From Oscillospiraceae bacterium (GTDB lineage Bacteria > Bacillota_A > Clostridia > Oscillospirales > CAG-272), in the NCBI GenBank assembly GCA_015064195.1, contig SVSO01000179.1, positions 1 to 6,112 of the forward strand: a stretch of 6,112 nucleotides of DNA, read 5' to 3'. The notes beneath the pieces are model-generated. The model was not told where the DNA came from. It worked only from the letters and a program-made list of their open reading frames with translations, and ran no database searches. How positions within the stretch are numbered: position 1 is the stretch's first letter; every line of letters starts with the position of its first letter. A program made the position numbers and the translations under genes. Of the stretch, positions 1 through 6,112 are shown one piece after another.

Positions 1-801
1 CGCCAGCCGTCCGTGCAGATGGGCAAGCCCGGCGCATCCGGCTTCGATCTGTATGTGAAGCGCGGCGGTCGCGAGGTCTTCACGGGTCTGTTCAATCCGC
101 CGGCGGTCTACGAAAACGGCTTCGATTCCATCGTGTGGCTCGGCGACGGCGTGAAGGAAGTGACCATCAACTTCCCGAATTACCACTACGTGACCGATCT
201 TTATCTGGGACTTGACTGCACGTCGGAGCTTTCCCGGCGCGGCGATTACCGGTATGAGCAGCCGGTGCTCTATTACGGCTCGTCCATCACCCAAGGGGCG
301 GCCGCATCACGCCCCGGCATGAGCTACGAGGCCATCATCTCCCGCCGCCTCGACTGCAATTACGTGAACCTCGGCTTCTCCGGCAATGCCAAGGGCGAGG
401 ACGCGATCATCGATTATTTAGCGGCGCAGGATTGCTCCGTGTTCGTGCTGGATTACGACCACAACGCGCCCACCGTGGAGCATCTGCAGGCGACCCACGA
501 AAAGCTCTACCTCGCATTCCGCAAGACCCATCCCGAAACGCCGGTCATCATGGTGTCAAAGCCCGACATTCGGCTGGAGAATCACTATGACATCCTCCGC
601 CGCGACGTGATCATGCGCACCTATCAGAATGCGATGGAGCGCGGCGAGAAGGTGGTGTTCATCGACGGCTATTCCCTCTTCGCCGGCGAAATGCGGGACG
701 ACTGCACCGTGGACACCTGCCACCCCAACGATCTGGGCATGAGCCGCATGGCGGACGTCATCGGCCGCGCCGTGGATTCCGCATTGGTGGGACGGATATA
801 A
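1..801 (+). CDS. SGNH/GDSL-family hydrolase with GxDLY N-terminal domain (5' partial)
   Basis: This is the C-terminal 266 residues of a probable esterase or acylhydrolase; the frame is open to the window edge, so the true start lies upstream. Residues below are counted from base 1. A GFDLY motif at 14-18 matches the GxDLY domain that precedes the catalytic domain in a subgroup of SGNH hydrolases (Pfam GxDLY plus Lipase_GDSL_3). The catalytic domain shows the block I motif GSSITQG at 93-99, with S95 the expected nucleophile, a block II-like stretch around G125-N129, DYDHN at 151-155 in the block III position, and D238-T-C-H241 as the block V Asp/His pair. The active site therefore looks intact. 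Family members usually remove acyl (often acetyl) groups from carbohydrates, but the substrate cannot be read from the sequence. Whether a signal peptide or lipobox exists is unknown because the N terminus is missing. No terminator separates its stop codon from the next promoter. The family call is firm; the substrate is not. Confidence 0.9.
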   Translation, partial: RQPSVQMGKPGASGFDLYVKRGGREVFTGLFNPPAVYENGFDSIVWLGDGVKEVTINFPNYHYVTDLYLGLDCTSELSRRGDYRYEQPVLYYGSSITQGAAASRPGMSYEAIISRRLDCNYVNLGFSGNAKGEDAIIDYLAAQDCSVFVLDYDHNAPTVEHLQATHEKLYLAFRKTHPETPVIMVSKPDIRLENHYDILRRDVIMRTYQNAMERGEKVVFIDGYSLFAGEMRDDCTVDTCHPNDLGMSRMADVIGRAVDSALVGRI

Positions 802-815
802 AATCCGCGAAATAC

Positions 816-844
816 TTGACAAATCCCACCGCTTGTGCTATAAT
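816..844 (+). promoter_or_regulatory. Consensus sigma-A promoter of alaS, with extended -10
   Basis: TTGACA at 816-821 and TATAAT at 839-844 are separated by exactly 17 bases, and TGC immediately before the -10 box gives an extended -10 (TGn). Every core position matches the housekeeping consensus. Transcription should start near 851, leaving a short A/T-rich leader of about 34 bases before alaS. That leader is too short for a T-box riboswitch or any other large leader RNA, so the sequence suggests strong constitutive expression. The start site is inferred, not mapped. Confidence 0.92.
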
Positions 845-867
845 TATATGATAGAATATTTTCATTT

Positions 868-874
868 GAAAGGA
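868..874 (+). promoter_or_regulatory. Ribosome binding site of alaS
   Basis: GAAAGGA ends 10 bases before the ATG at 885. It is a partial Shine-Dalgarno match with slightly long spacing, but it is the only candidate in the short leader. It supports the ATG at 885, where the encoded N terminus (MQWTGLNELR) matches the usual start of AlaRS. Confidence 0.7.
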
Positions 875-884
875 CACAACTAAA

Positions 885-3515
885 ATGCAATGGACTGGCC
901 TCAATGAGCTGCGCGAGAAGTACCTTTCTTTCTTTGAATCCAAAGGACATCTTCGTCTGCCCAGCTTCTCCCTCGTTCCCAACAACGACAAATCTCTCCT
1001 TCTCATCAACTCCGGCATGGCGCCCATGAAGAAATTCTTCACCGGCGAGGTTGAACCGCCCCGCCGCCGTGTCACCACCTGCCAGAAGTGCATCCGCACC
1101 CCCGACCTTGAGCGCGTGGGCAAGACCGCACGTCACGGCACCTATTTTGAAATGCTCGGCAACTTCAGCTTCGGCGATTATTTCAAGCACGAAGCCATCG
1201 CGTGGGCGTGGGAATTCCTCACCGTCACCCTCGAGATCCCGGCAGAGCTTCTCTGGCCGTCGATCTATGAAAACGACGAGGAAGCTTACGACATCTGGGT
1301 CAACGAGATCGGCGTGAACCCGGCGCACGTGGTTCGTCTCGGCAAGGCTGACAACTTCTGGGAGCATGGCTCCGGCCCCTGCGGCCCTTGCTCCGAGATT
1401 TACTTCGACCGCGGCGAAAAGTACGGCTGCGGCTCGCCCGACTGCAAGCCCGGCTGCGACTGCGACCGCTACATGGAGATCTGGAACAACGTATTCTCCC
1501 AGTTCAACAACGACGGCAACGGCAACTACACCGAGCTTTCCCAGAAGAACATCGATACCGGCATGGGCCTCGAGCGTCTCGCCTGCGTGATGCAGGGCGT
1601 GGACAATCTGTTCGAGGTTGACACCGTGCGCCGCATTCTCGACACCGTTTGCGCAATCTGCGGCAAATCCTACGGCAACGGCGGCGACACCGACGTTTCC
1701 ATCCGCGTTGTCACCGACCACATCCGCAGCGCAACCTTCATGATCTCCGACGGCGTTATTCCGTCGAACGAAGGCCGCGGCTATGTGCTTCGCCGCATTC
1801 TCCGCCGCGCCGCACGTCACGGCAAGCTGCTGGGCATCAATCGCCCCTTCCTCACCGAGCTGTGCGAAGTGGTCATCGATCAGAACAAGTCCGGCTATCC
1901 GGAGCTGATCGAAAAGCACGACTACATCCTCAAGGTCATTTCCCTCGAGGAGGAGCGTTTCGATGCCACCATCGACGCGGGCCTGTCCATCCTGTCGAAT
2001 CTCATCAAGCGCGCACTCACCGACGGCGCGGACACCATCTCCGGCGAGGAAGTGTTCAAGCTCTACGACACCTTCGGCTTCCCCATCGACCTCACCCGTG
2101 AGATCGTCGCTGAGCAGAATCTCAAGCTGGACGAGGATACCTTCGCCGAGCTGATGACCGCTCAGAAGAACCGCGCAAGAAATGCCCGCGCCAACATTTC
2201 CGGCTGGTCTGACACCTCCAAGACCCTGCTGGCTGAGCTTCCTAAGACCGAATTCACCGGCTACGGCGAGCTTGTCACCGACGGCGCGAAGGTGCTGGCC
2301 ATCATCGTGGATGACGAATCCGTGGAGCGCGCAACCGAAGGCGACTGCACCATCATCCTGGACAAGACCCCCTTCTACGGCGAAGGCGGCGGTCAGGTTG
2401 GCGATTCCGGTACGATTTACGATGCCGACACCATGATCTCCGTCACGGATACCAAAAAATCCGACGGCGTTTATATCCACCTCTGCACGCTGGTCAACGG
2501 CGACGTGAAGGTGGGCGATCCCGTGCGCGCTGAGGTTGATTCCATGCGCCGCGCGGCCATCATGCGCAATCACTCCGCGGCACATCTGCTGCAGGCGGCT
2601 CTCCGTCAGGTGCTCGGCTCTCACGTTGAGCAGGCCGGTTCTTACGTGGACGCTCAGCGCTGCCGTTTCGACTTCACCCACTTCGCGGCACTCACCGCCG
2701 AGGAGCTTCAGAAGGTGGAAGGCCTCGTCAACGCTCACATTCTGCTGGGCGAGGACATCGTGACGAGGGAAACCGACATCGACACCGCCCGCAAGGAAGG
2801 CGCAATGGCACTGTTCGGCGAAAAGTACGGCGACGTGGTGCGCATGGTCAAGATGGGCACGTTCAGTACCGAGCTTTGCGGCGGTACGCATCTCGACAAC
2901 ACCGCCAAGGCAGGCCTGTTCAAGATCGTTTCCGAGTCCTCCGTGGCCGCAGGCGTTCGCAGAATCGAAGCGATCACCGGCCTCGGCGTTCTCGGCTTCA
3001 TCAAGGAGCAGGAATCCCTCATCGGCGACGCGGCTCACGAAATGAAGACCGCTCCCGCTGACATCGCAAAACGCGCGGCTCAGCTTTCCGAGGAGCTGAA
3101 GGCAGCAAAGCATGAGATCGACGCCCTCAACGCGAAGATCGCATCCAGCAAGACCGCCGACATCATGAACGGCGCCGTCAAGGTTGGCGCGGTTACGGTC
3201 GTTGCCTCCGTCACCGAGGGCATGACGCCCGACGCGGCACGCGGCATCATCGACGATCTCAAGGCGAAGGACGACGCGGTTGTGGTTCTGCTGGCAACCA
3301 ACGTGGACGGCAAGCTGAATCTGGTCTGCGGATGCGGCAAGGCGGCAGTCGCTGCCGGCGCAAATGCGGGCAAGATCGTGGGCGCAGCTGCTCCCATCGC
3401 CGGCGGTAAGGGCGGCGGACGCCCCGACAACGCCATGGCCGGTGCGCAGAATGCGGACAAGCTGGCCGATGTGATGGCTGCTGTTCCCGGCATCGTGGAA
3501 GGTATGCTCAAATAA
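885..3515 (+). CDS. alaS: Alanyl-tRNA synthetase, full length
   Basis: This cytoplasmic class II synthetase charges tRNA-Ala with alanine using ATP and hydrolyses mischarged Ser- or Gly-tRNA-Ala. The 876 residues match the usual bacterial length. The catalytic domain fills roughly the first 240 residues, with a motif 2 region from R83-H84-G85-T86 to about G97, GPCGPCSEI at 164-172, and GMGLER (class II motif 3) at 226-231. A tRNA-recognition region follows, then a beta-barrel with FYGEGGGQVGD at 497-507. The editing site is intact: HSAAH at 563-567 and CGGTH at 665-669, supplying the zinc ligands H563, H567, C665 and H669. A helical, probably coiled-coil linker spans about 726-760 and leads to the C-Ala domain, which carries GGKGGGRPD at 840-848. 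A cysteine-rich insert (C182, C187, C191, C193) lies in the catalytic domain. Codons are strongly biased to C- or G-ending forms, as expected of a highly expressed gene. It is transcribed from its own promoter and followed by a hairpin. Confidence 0.99.
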   Translation: MQWTGLNELREKYLSFFESKGHLRLPSFSLVPNNDKSLLLINSGMAPMKKFFTGEVEPPRRRVTTCQKCIRTPDLERVGKTARHGTYFEMLGNFSFGDYFKHEAIAWAWEFLTVTLEIPAELLWPSIYENDEEAYDIWVNEIGVNPAHVVRLGKADNFWEHGSGPCGPCSEIYFDRGEKYGCGSPDCKPGCDCDRYMEIWNNVFSQFNNDGNGNYTELSQKNIDTGMGLERLACVMQGVDNLFEVDTVRRILDTVCAICGKSYGNGGDTDVSIRVVTDHIRSATFMISDGVIPSNEGRGYVLRRILRRAARHGKLLGINRPFLTELCEVVIDQNKSGYPELIEKHDYILKVISLEEERFDATIDAGLSILSNLIKRALTDGADTISGEEVFKLYDTFGFPIDLTREIVAEQNLKLDEDTFAELMTAQKNRARNARANISGWSDTSKTLLAELPKTEFTGYGELVTDGAKVLAIIVDDESVERATEGDCTIILDKTPFYGEGGGQVGDSGTIYDADTMISVTDTKKSDGVYIHLCTLVNGDVKVGDPVRAEVDSMRRAAIMRNHSAAHLLQAALRQVLGSHVEQAGSYVDAQRCRFDFTHFAALTAEELQKVEGLVNAHILLGEDIVTRETDIDTARKEGAMALFGEKYGDVVRMVKMGTFSTELCGGTHLDNTAKAGLFKIVSESSVAAGVRRIEAITGLGVLGFIKEQESLIGDAAHEMKTAPADIAKRAAQLSEELKAAKHEIDALNAKIASSKTADIMNGAVKVGAVTVVASVTEGMTPDAARGIIDDLKAKDDAVVVLLATNVDGKLNLVCGCGKAAVAAGANAGKIVGAAAPIAGGKGGGRPDNAMAGAQNADKLADVMAAVPGIVEGMLK

Positions 3516-3524
3516 ACCGGATTT

Positions 3525-3557
3525 CGGGGCAATTTGCGGCGCAGATTGCCCCGTTTT
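3525..3557 (+). terminator. Rho-independent terminator or attenuating hairpin after alaS
   Basis: An inverted repeat pairs CGGGGCAA (3525-3532) with TTGCCCCG (3546-3553) perfectly. The pairing continues inward through five more pairs, one of them U-G, to a three-base loop at 3538-3540, giving a stem of about 13 pairs. It is followed by only four T residues (3554-3557) and then G. The stem is strong but the U-tract is short, so termination may be incomplete. It starts 10 bases after the alaS stop codon and ends 13 bases before the next gene, which has no visible promoter of its own. Confidence 0.75.
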
Positions 3558-3560
3558 GAT

Positions 3561-3567
3561 TGGAGGA
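3561..3567 (+). promoter_or_regulatory. Ribosome binding site deciding the metallophosphoesterase start
   Basis: TGGAGGA lies four bases before the ATG at 3571 (counted from the end of GGAGG). It sets the start at this ATG rather than at the in-frame TTG at 3556. That TTG sits inside the terminator's T-tract, has no Shine-Dalgarno sequence, and would translate through the ribosome binding site. The spacing is somewhat short but workable. Confidence 0.8.
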
Positions 3568-3570
3568 ATC

Positions 3571-4449
3571 ATGCGGATCCTACTGTTTTCCGATATTCAC
3601 TACACCACTGATCTGTCGCAGGAGGAAATGACCGCCATCGCGCCGAGGGCCAGGGTTTCGGCGGCGGCGGGCGATGCGTTCGGCCTGACACAGCGGGAGA
3701 AGCTGGAAACGGCGCGGCGATGGATCACGGCGGAGCATGAGAGATCGCCCCTTGATGCGGTGCTGATGCTGGGGGATCTTTCCATTGATGACTATAATTG
3801 GCGCAATCTCCCGGAGAATTACTGCGAAAAATGCAAAAAGGAGCTGTTTGATGCGCTTCCTTGCCCGGTTCACGCCATCCCCGGCAATCACGACAGCTAT
3901 CCCGACCAGCTTTGGCGGGAAATTTTCGGCACGCCGCGGCAATATTCCCTCGATTTCGGCGATTTCGGCGTCATCATGCTGGACACCTTCGCCAACACGC
4001 CATGCAAAGATGCGTCCGGTTCCCATTATTCGGGCATCGATCGGGCGTTTGTTGCCAAAGAATTGGTAAAGTTTGGGAGTAATCCCGTCCTTCTCTGCGC
4101 CCATCACGTGAACGATCAGCAGGTGGACTGGGATTTCGCCATGTTTTGCAAGGCGCATCCGAATATCCGTGCGATTTTCCGCGGCCACACCCACAAATCC
4201 GCGGTGCTTCCCTTCACATCGCAGAGTATCCTGCCGCTCATCGACATCGGCGGCATCGCTTACGACGGCTTCTGCCTCGGCGGACGCTGGACGTTCGGCA
4301 TTTTCAACGAATCGTGGGCGTGGGGATACCAGATTCTGGAATTCGACGGCCGCTTCACCTCGTGGCACGTGAAGCCGCCCCATCGCTATGTTGCCGAAAA
4401 CGGCATCTACGACTTCCCCGGCGAGATTTCGGCCAAAATTTCATTTTAG
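3571..4449 (+). CDS. Calcineurin-like metallophosphoesterase, substrate unknown
   Basis: The 292-residue protein has all the metal-binding motifs of the calcineurin-like phosphoesterase fold (Metallophos). These are D8-I-H10 right after the first beta strand, G68-D69, G105-N106-H107-D108, the pair H178-H179, and G205-H206-T-H208. They predict a di-metal active site that hydrolyses phosphomonoesters or phosphodiesters, such as cyclic nucleotides, nucleotides or phospholipid headgroups. No signal peptide or membrane segment is visible, so it should act in the cytoplasm. The ATG start places MRILLFSDIH at the N terminus, typical of the family. The gene begins 55 bases after alaS, beyond a hairpin, and no promoter is recognisable in the gap; it may depend on read-through from alaS or on a promoter inside the alaS 3' end. 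Its codon use is less biased than that of alaS, suggesting lower expression. Context does not reveal the substrate, so I give no gene symbol. Confidence 0.93.
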   Translation: MRILLFSDIHYTTDLSQEEMTAIAPRARVSAAAGDAFGLTQREKLETARRWITAEHERSPLDAVLMLGDLSIDDYNWRNLPENYCEKCKKELFDALPCPVHAIPGNHDSYPDQLWREIFGTPRQYSLDFGDFGVIMLDTFANTPCKDASGSHYSGIDRAFVAKELVKFGSNPVLLCAHHVNDQQVDWDFAMFCKAHPNIRAIFRGHTHKSAVLPFTSQSILPLIDIGGIAYDGFCLGGRWTFGIFNESWAWGYQILEFDGRFTSWHVKPPHRYVAENGIYDFPGEISAKISF

Positions 4450-4450
4450 C

Positions 4451-4493
4451 ATAGCAAAAATCCTGAGAAAATTCTCAGGATTTTTTGTGCTAT
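4451..4493. terminator. Bidirectional rho-independent terminator between convergent genes
   Basis: The core stem TCCTGAGA (4461-4468) pairs with TCTCAGGA (4473-4480) around an AAAT loop. It is flanked by five A residues on the left (4456-4460) and six T residues on the right (4481-4486), so either strand gives a stem followed by a U-tract. An outer pair, ATAGCA (4451-4456) with TGCTAT (4488-4493), can lengthen the hairpin. It fills almost the whole 40-base gap between the plus-strand metallophosphoesterase and minus-strand hydF. Its right outer arm covers the hydF stop codon (4490-4492). Confidence 0.95.
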
Positions 4494-5662
4494 TGTAACA
4501 AAGGTTTCGCCGCTCTCGCCAGAATTCCGTGCATATGGGCGATCGCCACGCCGTAGTTGGTCATGGGAACGCCTGCTTCGGCGGCAAGCCCGTAGCGATG
4601 GCGAAGGGCGCGTGGATTGAGCGTACAGCCGCCGCAGTGGACGACCAGCGCGAAATCCGCCAAATTATCCGGGAATTCGGTGCCCGACGTGAAGGAAAAT
4701 TCCGGCTCAACGCCCGTGTGCTTGCGGATCCATCCCGGCAGCTTGACCGTGCCGATGTCCTCGCACTGGCGATGGTGGGTGCATCCTTCGGAAATGAGGA
4801 TCTTGTCCCCCGCCTTAATTTTATCCAGTGCTTTTGCGCCGTTCACCGCATCGGCGAAGTTGCCTTTGTACCGCGCCATCAGCATGGAAAATGAGGTGAG
4901 CGGGATATTTTCCGGCACGATTTTTGAAACCATGCCGAACACCTGCGAATCCGTGATGACGAGGCGCGGGTTAATTTTGTCCAGCGCCGCCGCAAGCTCA
5001 GTTTCCCGGCAGACCAGCGGCATCGCGCCCGATTCCAGCAGATCGCGGATGGTTTGCTGCTGAGGGAGGATGAGCCGGCCCTTTGGCGCGGACGCATCGA
5101 TGGGCGTGACGAGGATGACCACGTCGCCGGGGCTGACCAGATCGCCCACCAGCCGTTGCTCCGGCCCCTTCGTTGCAAAGGCGGCCAGTCGATTTTTCAG
5201 CTCCTCGATGCCCTCGCCGGTCACTGCGCTGACGCAAATCGCGCCGTCCACCGGCTCAGGCTTGGTGAGATCGCACTTGGACAGCACCACGATGTGGCGG
5301 ATCTCACGCGATTTCATCTCATCGATGAGGGATTTTTCCAGCTCCGTCAGCCCCGCCGCCGCATCCGCGACGACGATGGCGATGTCGCATTTTGTCAGCA
5401 CCTGTCTGGTTTTTTCGATTCTCAGCGCACCAAGCTCGCTCTCATCGTCGAGGCCGGGCGTGTCGATGAGCGTCACCGGGCCGAGGGGCAGCAGCTCCAT
5501 GGATTTCGCCACGGGGTCGGTTGTCGTTCCGGAAACCGGCGAGACGATGGCTAAATTTTGCCCGGTCATGGCGTTGATGAGGGCGGATTTGCCCGCATTC
5601 GTGCGGCCGAGGATGGCGATCTGCACCCGTTCGCCGCTGGGAGTTTCGTTTAGTCCTGCCAT
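4490..5662 (-). CDS. hydF: [FeFe]-hydrogenase H-cluster maturation GTPase HydF
   Basis: HydF is the cytoplasmic scaffold on which the 2Fe subcluster of the [FeFe]-hydrogenase active site is completed with products of HydG and HydE, then passed to the apo-hydrogenase. The 390 residues are full length. The N-terminal GTPase domain has the P-loop G19-R-T-N-A-G-K25-S26, a G2 region with T46-T48, DTPG at 67-70, S128-K-C-D131 in the G4 position, and S145-A146 as G5. The middle (about 173-265) is the conserved dimerisation region, including the stretch around PKGRLILPQ (193-201). The C-terminal cluster-binding domain carries C294-x-H296 and, 46 residues later, C343-x-x-C346, the HydF signature for its [4Fe-4S] cluster; C300 is an extra nearby cysteine. 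The gene starts 16 bases after the hydG stop with its own ribosome binding site, so the two are almost certainly co-transcribed. The G4 motif departs from NKxD, which could affect guanine recognition. Identification is firm. Confidence 0.97.
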   Translation of the reverse strand: MAGLNETPSGERVQIAILGRTNAGKSALINAMTGQNLAIVSPVSGTTTDPVAKSMELLPLGPVTLIDTPGLDDESELGALRIEKTRQVLTKCDIAIVVADAAAGLTELEKSLIDEMKSREIRHIVVLSKCDLTKPEPVDGAICVSAVTGEGIEELKNRLAAFATKGPEQRLVGDLVSPGDVVILVTPIDASAPKGRLILPQQQTIRDLLESGAMPLVCRETELAAALDKINPRLVITDSQVFGMVSKIVPENIPLTSFSMLMARYKGNFADAVNGAKALDKIKAGDKILISEGCTHHRQCEDIGTVKLPGWIRKHTGVEPEFSFTSGTEFPDNLADFALVVHCGGCTLNPRALRHRYGLAAEAGVPMTNYGVAIAHMHGILARAAKPLLQ

Positions 5663-5666
5663 AATT

Positions 5667-5673
5667 TTCCTCT
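5667..5673 (-). promoter_or_regulatory. Ribosome binding site of hydF
   Basis: Read on the minus strand, AGAGGAA lies in the 16-base hydG-hydF gap, with the GAGG core ending six bases before the ATG at 5662-5660. It supports that start, which gives the expected short N-terminal tail before the GTPase domain. No promoter fits in the gap, consistent with an operon. Confidence 0.8.
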
Positions 5674-5678
5674 ATTTC

Positions 5679-6112
5679 TCAGAAACGGAAGTCGCGCTCG
5701 CCGTTCCGGATGTCTTTCAGCCGCTGAATGACGATCTTGCGGACTTTTTCATTGGGAATATTTTGAAGTTCGCGCAAAATCAGGTCGGTTCCCACAACTT
5801 TTGTATCGAGGGATGCGTAATCCATCAGGTATTCCTTGAGGGTCATGAGGGCGTTGGGGTGGCAGCAGTTGCCGATCTGCTTCTTTTTGCACAGATCCAT
5901 GAAGCGGTCGCCGGTTCTGCCCTCGCGATAGCACGCCGTGCAGAAGCTGGGGATGTAGCCAAGCTTGATGAGCCAGTTGACCACCTCGTCCAGCGTGCGG
6001 TTATCGGACACGTCGAACTGGGACGTCTCCTCTTCCTCGGGCGCATCCTCCGCGTAGCCGCCGACGGACGTTTTCGACGCGCCGGAGATCTGAGAAACGC
6101 CGAGGCGAAGCA
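5679..6112 (-). CDS. hydG: [FeFe]-hydrogenase maturase HydG, C-terminal part (5' partial)
   Basis: HydG is the radical-SAM tyrosine lyase that cleaves tyrosine and supplies CO and cyanide on iron for the H-cluster. The window holds only its last 143 complete codons; the frame continues to the window edge without a stop, so the gene is cut by the window and not broken. Visible from the N-terminal side are the family stretch around GVSQISGASKTSVGGY, an acidic linker (AEDAPEEEE), and a LDEVV segment. Then comes the C-terminal auxiliary cluster motif C-x2-C-x22-C, beginning at FCTACYREGRTGDRF and ending at the second cysteine of NCCHPN. These cysteines bind the auxiliary Fe-S cluster on which the iron-CO-cyanide product is built. 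The radical-SAM CxxxCxxC motif lies outside the window. A GTG at 6011 is internal, not a start. hydF follows 16 bases downstream. Confidence 0.96.
   Translation of the reverse strand, partial: LRLGVSQISGASKTSVGGYAEDAPEEEETSQFDVSDNRTLDEVVNWLIKLGYIPSFCTACYREGRTGDRFMDLCKKKQIGNCCHPNALMTLKEYLMDYASLDTKVVGTDLILRELQNIPNEKVRKIVIQRLKDIRNGERDFRF

Noticed and set aside
13..15. GTG at 13 as the start of the esterase gene
   Set aside because: The frame is open upstream to the window edge, and the GxDLY domain would be cut at its beginning if translation started here.
802..884. T-box or other riboswitch upstream of alaS
   Set aside because: The gap is 83 bases and the predicted leader about 34 bases, too short for such a structure, and no T-box-like sequence is visible.
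3556..3558. TTG start for the metallophosphoesterase, adding five residues
   Set aside because: It lies in the T-tract of the hairpin without an upstream Shine-Dalgarno sequence, whereas the ATG at 3571 follows GGAGGA and gives the family-typical N terminus.
669..3572. A 967-codon minus-strand open frame covering the whole of alaS
   Set aside because: Its codons are in exact register with those of alaS, so a stop could arise only from TTA, CTA or TCA codons, which this strongly biased gene avoids. The predicted protein is rich in Ala, Val, Gly, His and Asp with no recognisable domain, as expected of an antisense shadow.
3580..4383. Long minus-strand open frame opposite the metallophosphoesterase
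   Set aside because: The plus strand encodes a complete recognisable enzyme with its own ribosome binding site; the opposite frame has no domain and reflects GC-rich codon use.
5054..5554. Plus-strand open frame of 166 codons opposite hydF
   Set aside because: It is antisense to conserved HydF coding sequence, with no recognisable protein motif and no convincing ribosome binding site.
6009..6011. GTG as the start of a small 110-residue minus-strand gene
   Set aside because: The same frame continues upstream to the window end with HydG-specific sequence, so this is an internal valine codon of hydG.

Overview
This GC-rich window most likely comes from an anaerobic, fermentative bacterium of the Clostridia (Firmicutes). 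Two things suggest this. The window carries maturation genes for an [FeFe]-hydrogenase (hydG, hydF), and the alanyl-tRNA synthetase has a cysteine-rich insert that I associate with clostridial enzymes. No ribosomal RNA or other taxonomic marker is present, so the assignment is inference. I see no sign of a mobile element, prophage, CRISPR array or recent transfer. This is an ordinary chromosomal region, and I found no convincing undescribed system.

Layout, left to right. Bases 1-801 (+) hold the 3' part of a gene for an SGNH/GDSL-type esterase with a GxDLY N-terminal domain; its start lies outside the window. The 83-base gap after it contains a consensus sigma-A promoter with an extended -10 element, and then alaS (885-3515, +), a complete alanyl-tRNA synthetase with aminoacylation, editing and C-Ala domains. 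A strong hairpin (3525-3557) follows alaS, and only 13 bases after it begins a cytoplasmic calcineurin-like metallophosphoesterase (3571-4449, +) of unknown substrate.

The right third is on the minus strand and reads toward the metallophosphoesterase. The 3' end of hydG (5679-6112) is followed after 16 bases by complete hydF (4490-5662). The two converging units meet in a 40-base gap filled by one A/T-flanked inverted repeat that should terminate transcription in both directions.

Functionally, hydG and hydF form one unit. HydG makes the CO- and cyanide-bearing iron precursor from tyrosine, and HydF is the GTPase scaffold on which the 2Fe subcluster of the H-cluster is assembled before delivery to the hydrogenase. 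The alaS-metallophosphoesterase pair may share a transcript by read-through, but nothing visible ties their functions together. The esterase seems unrelated to either group.
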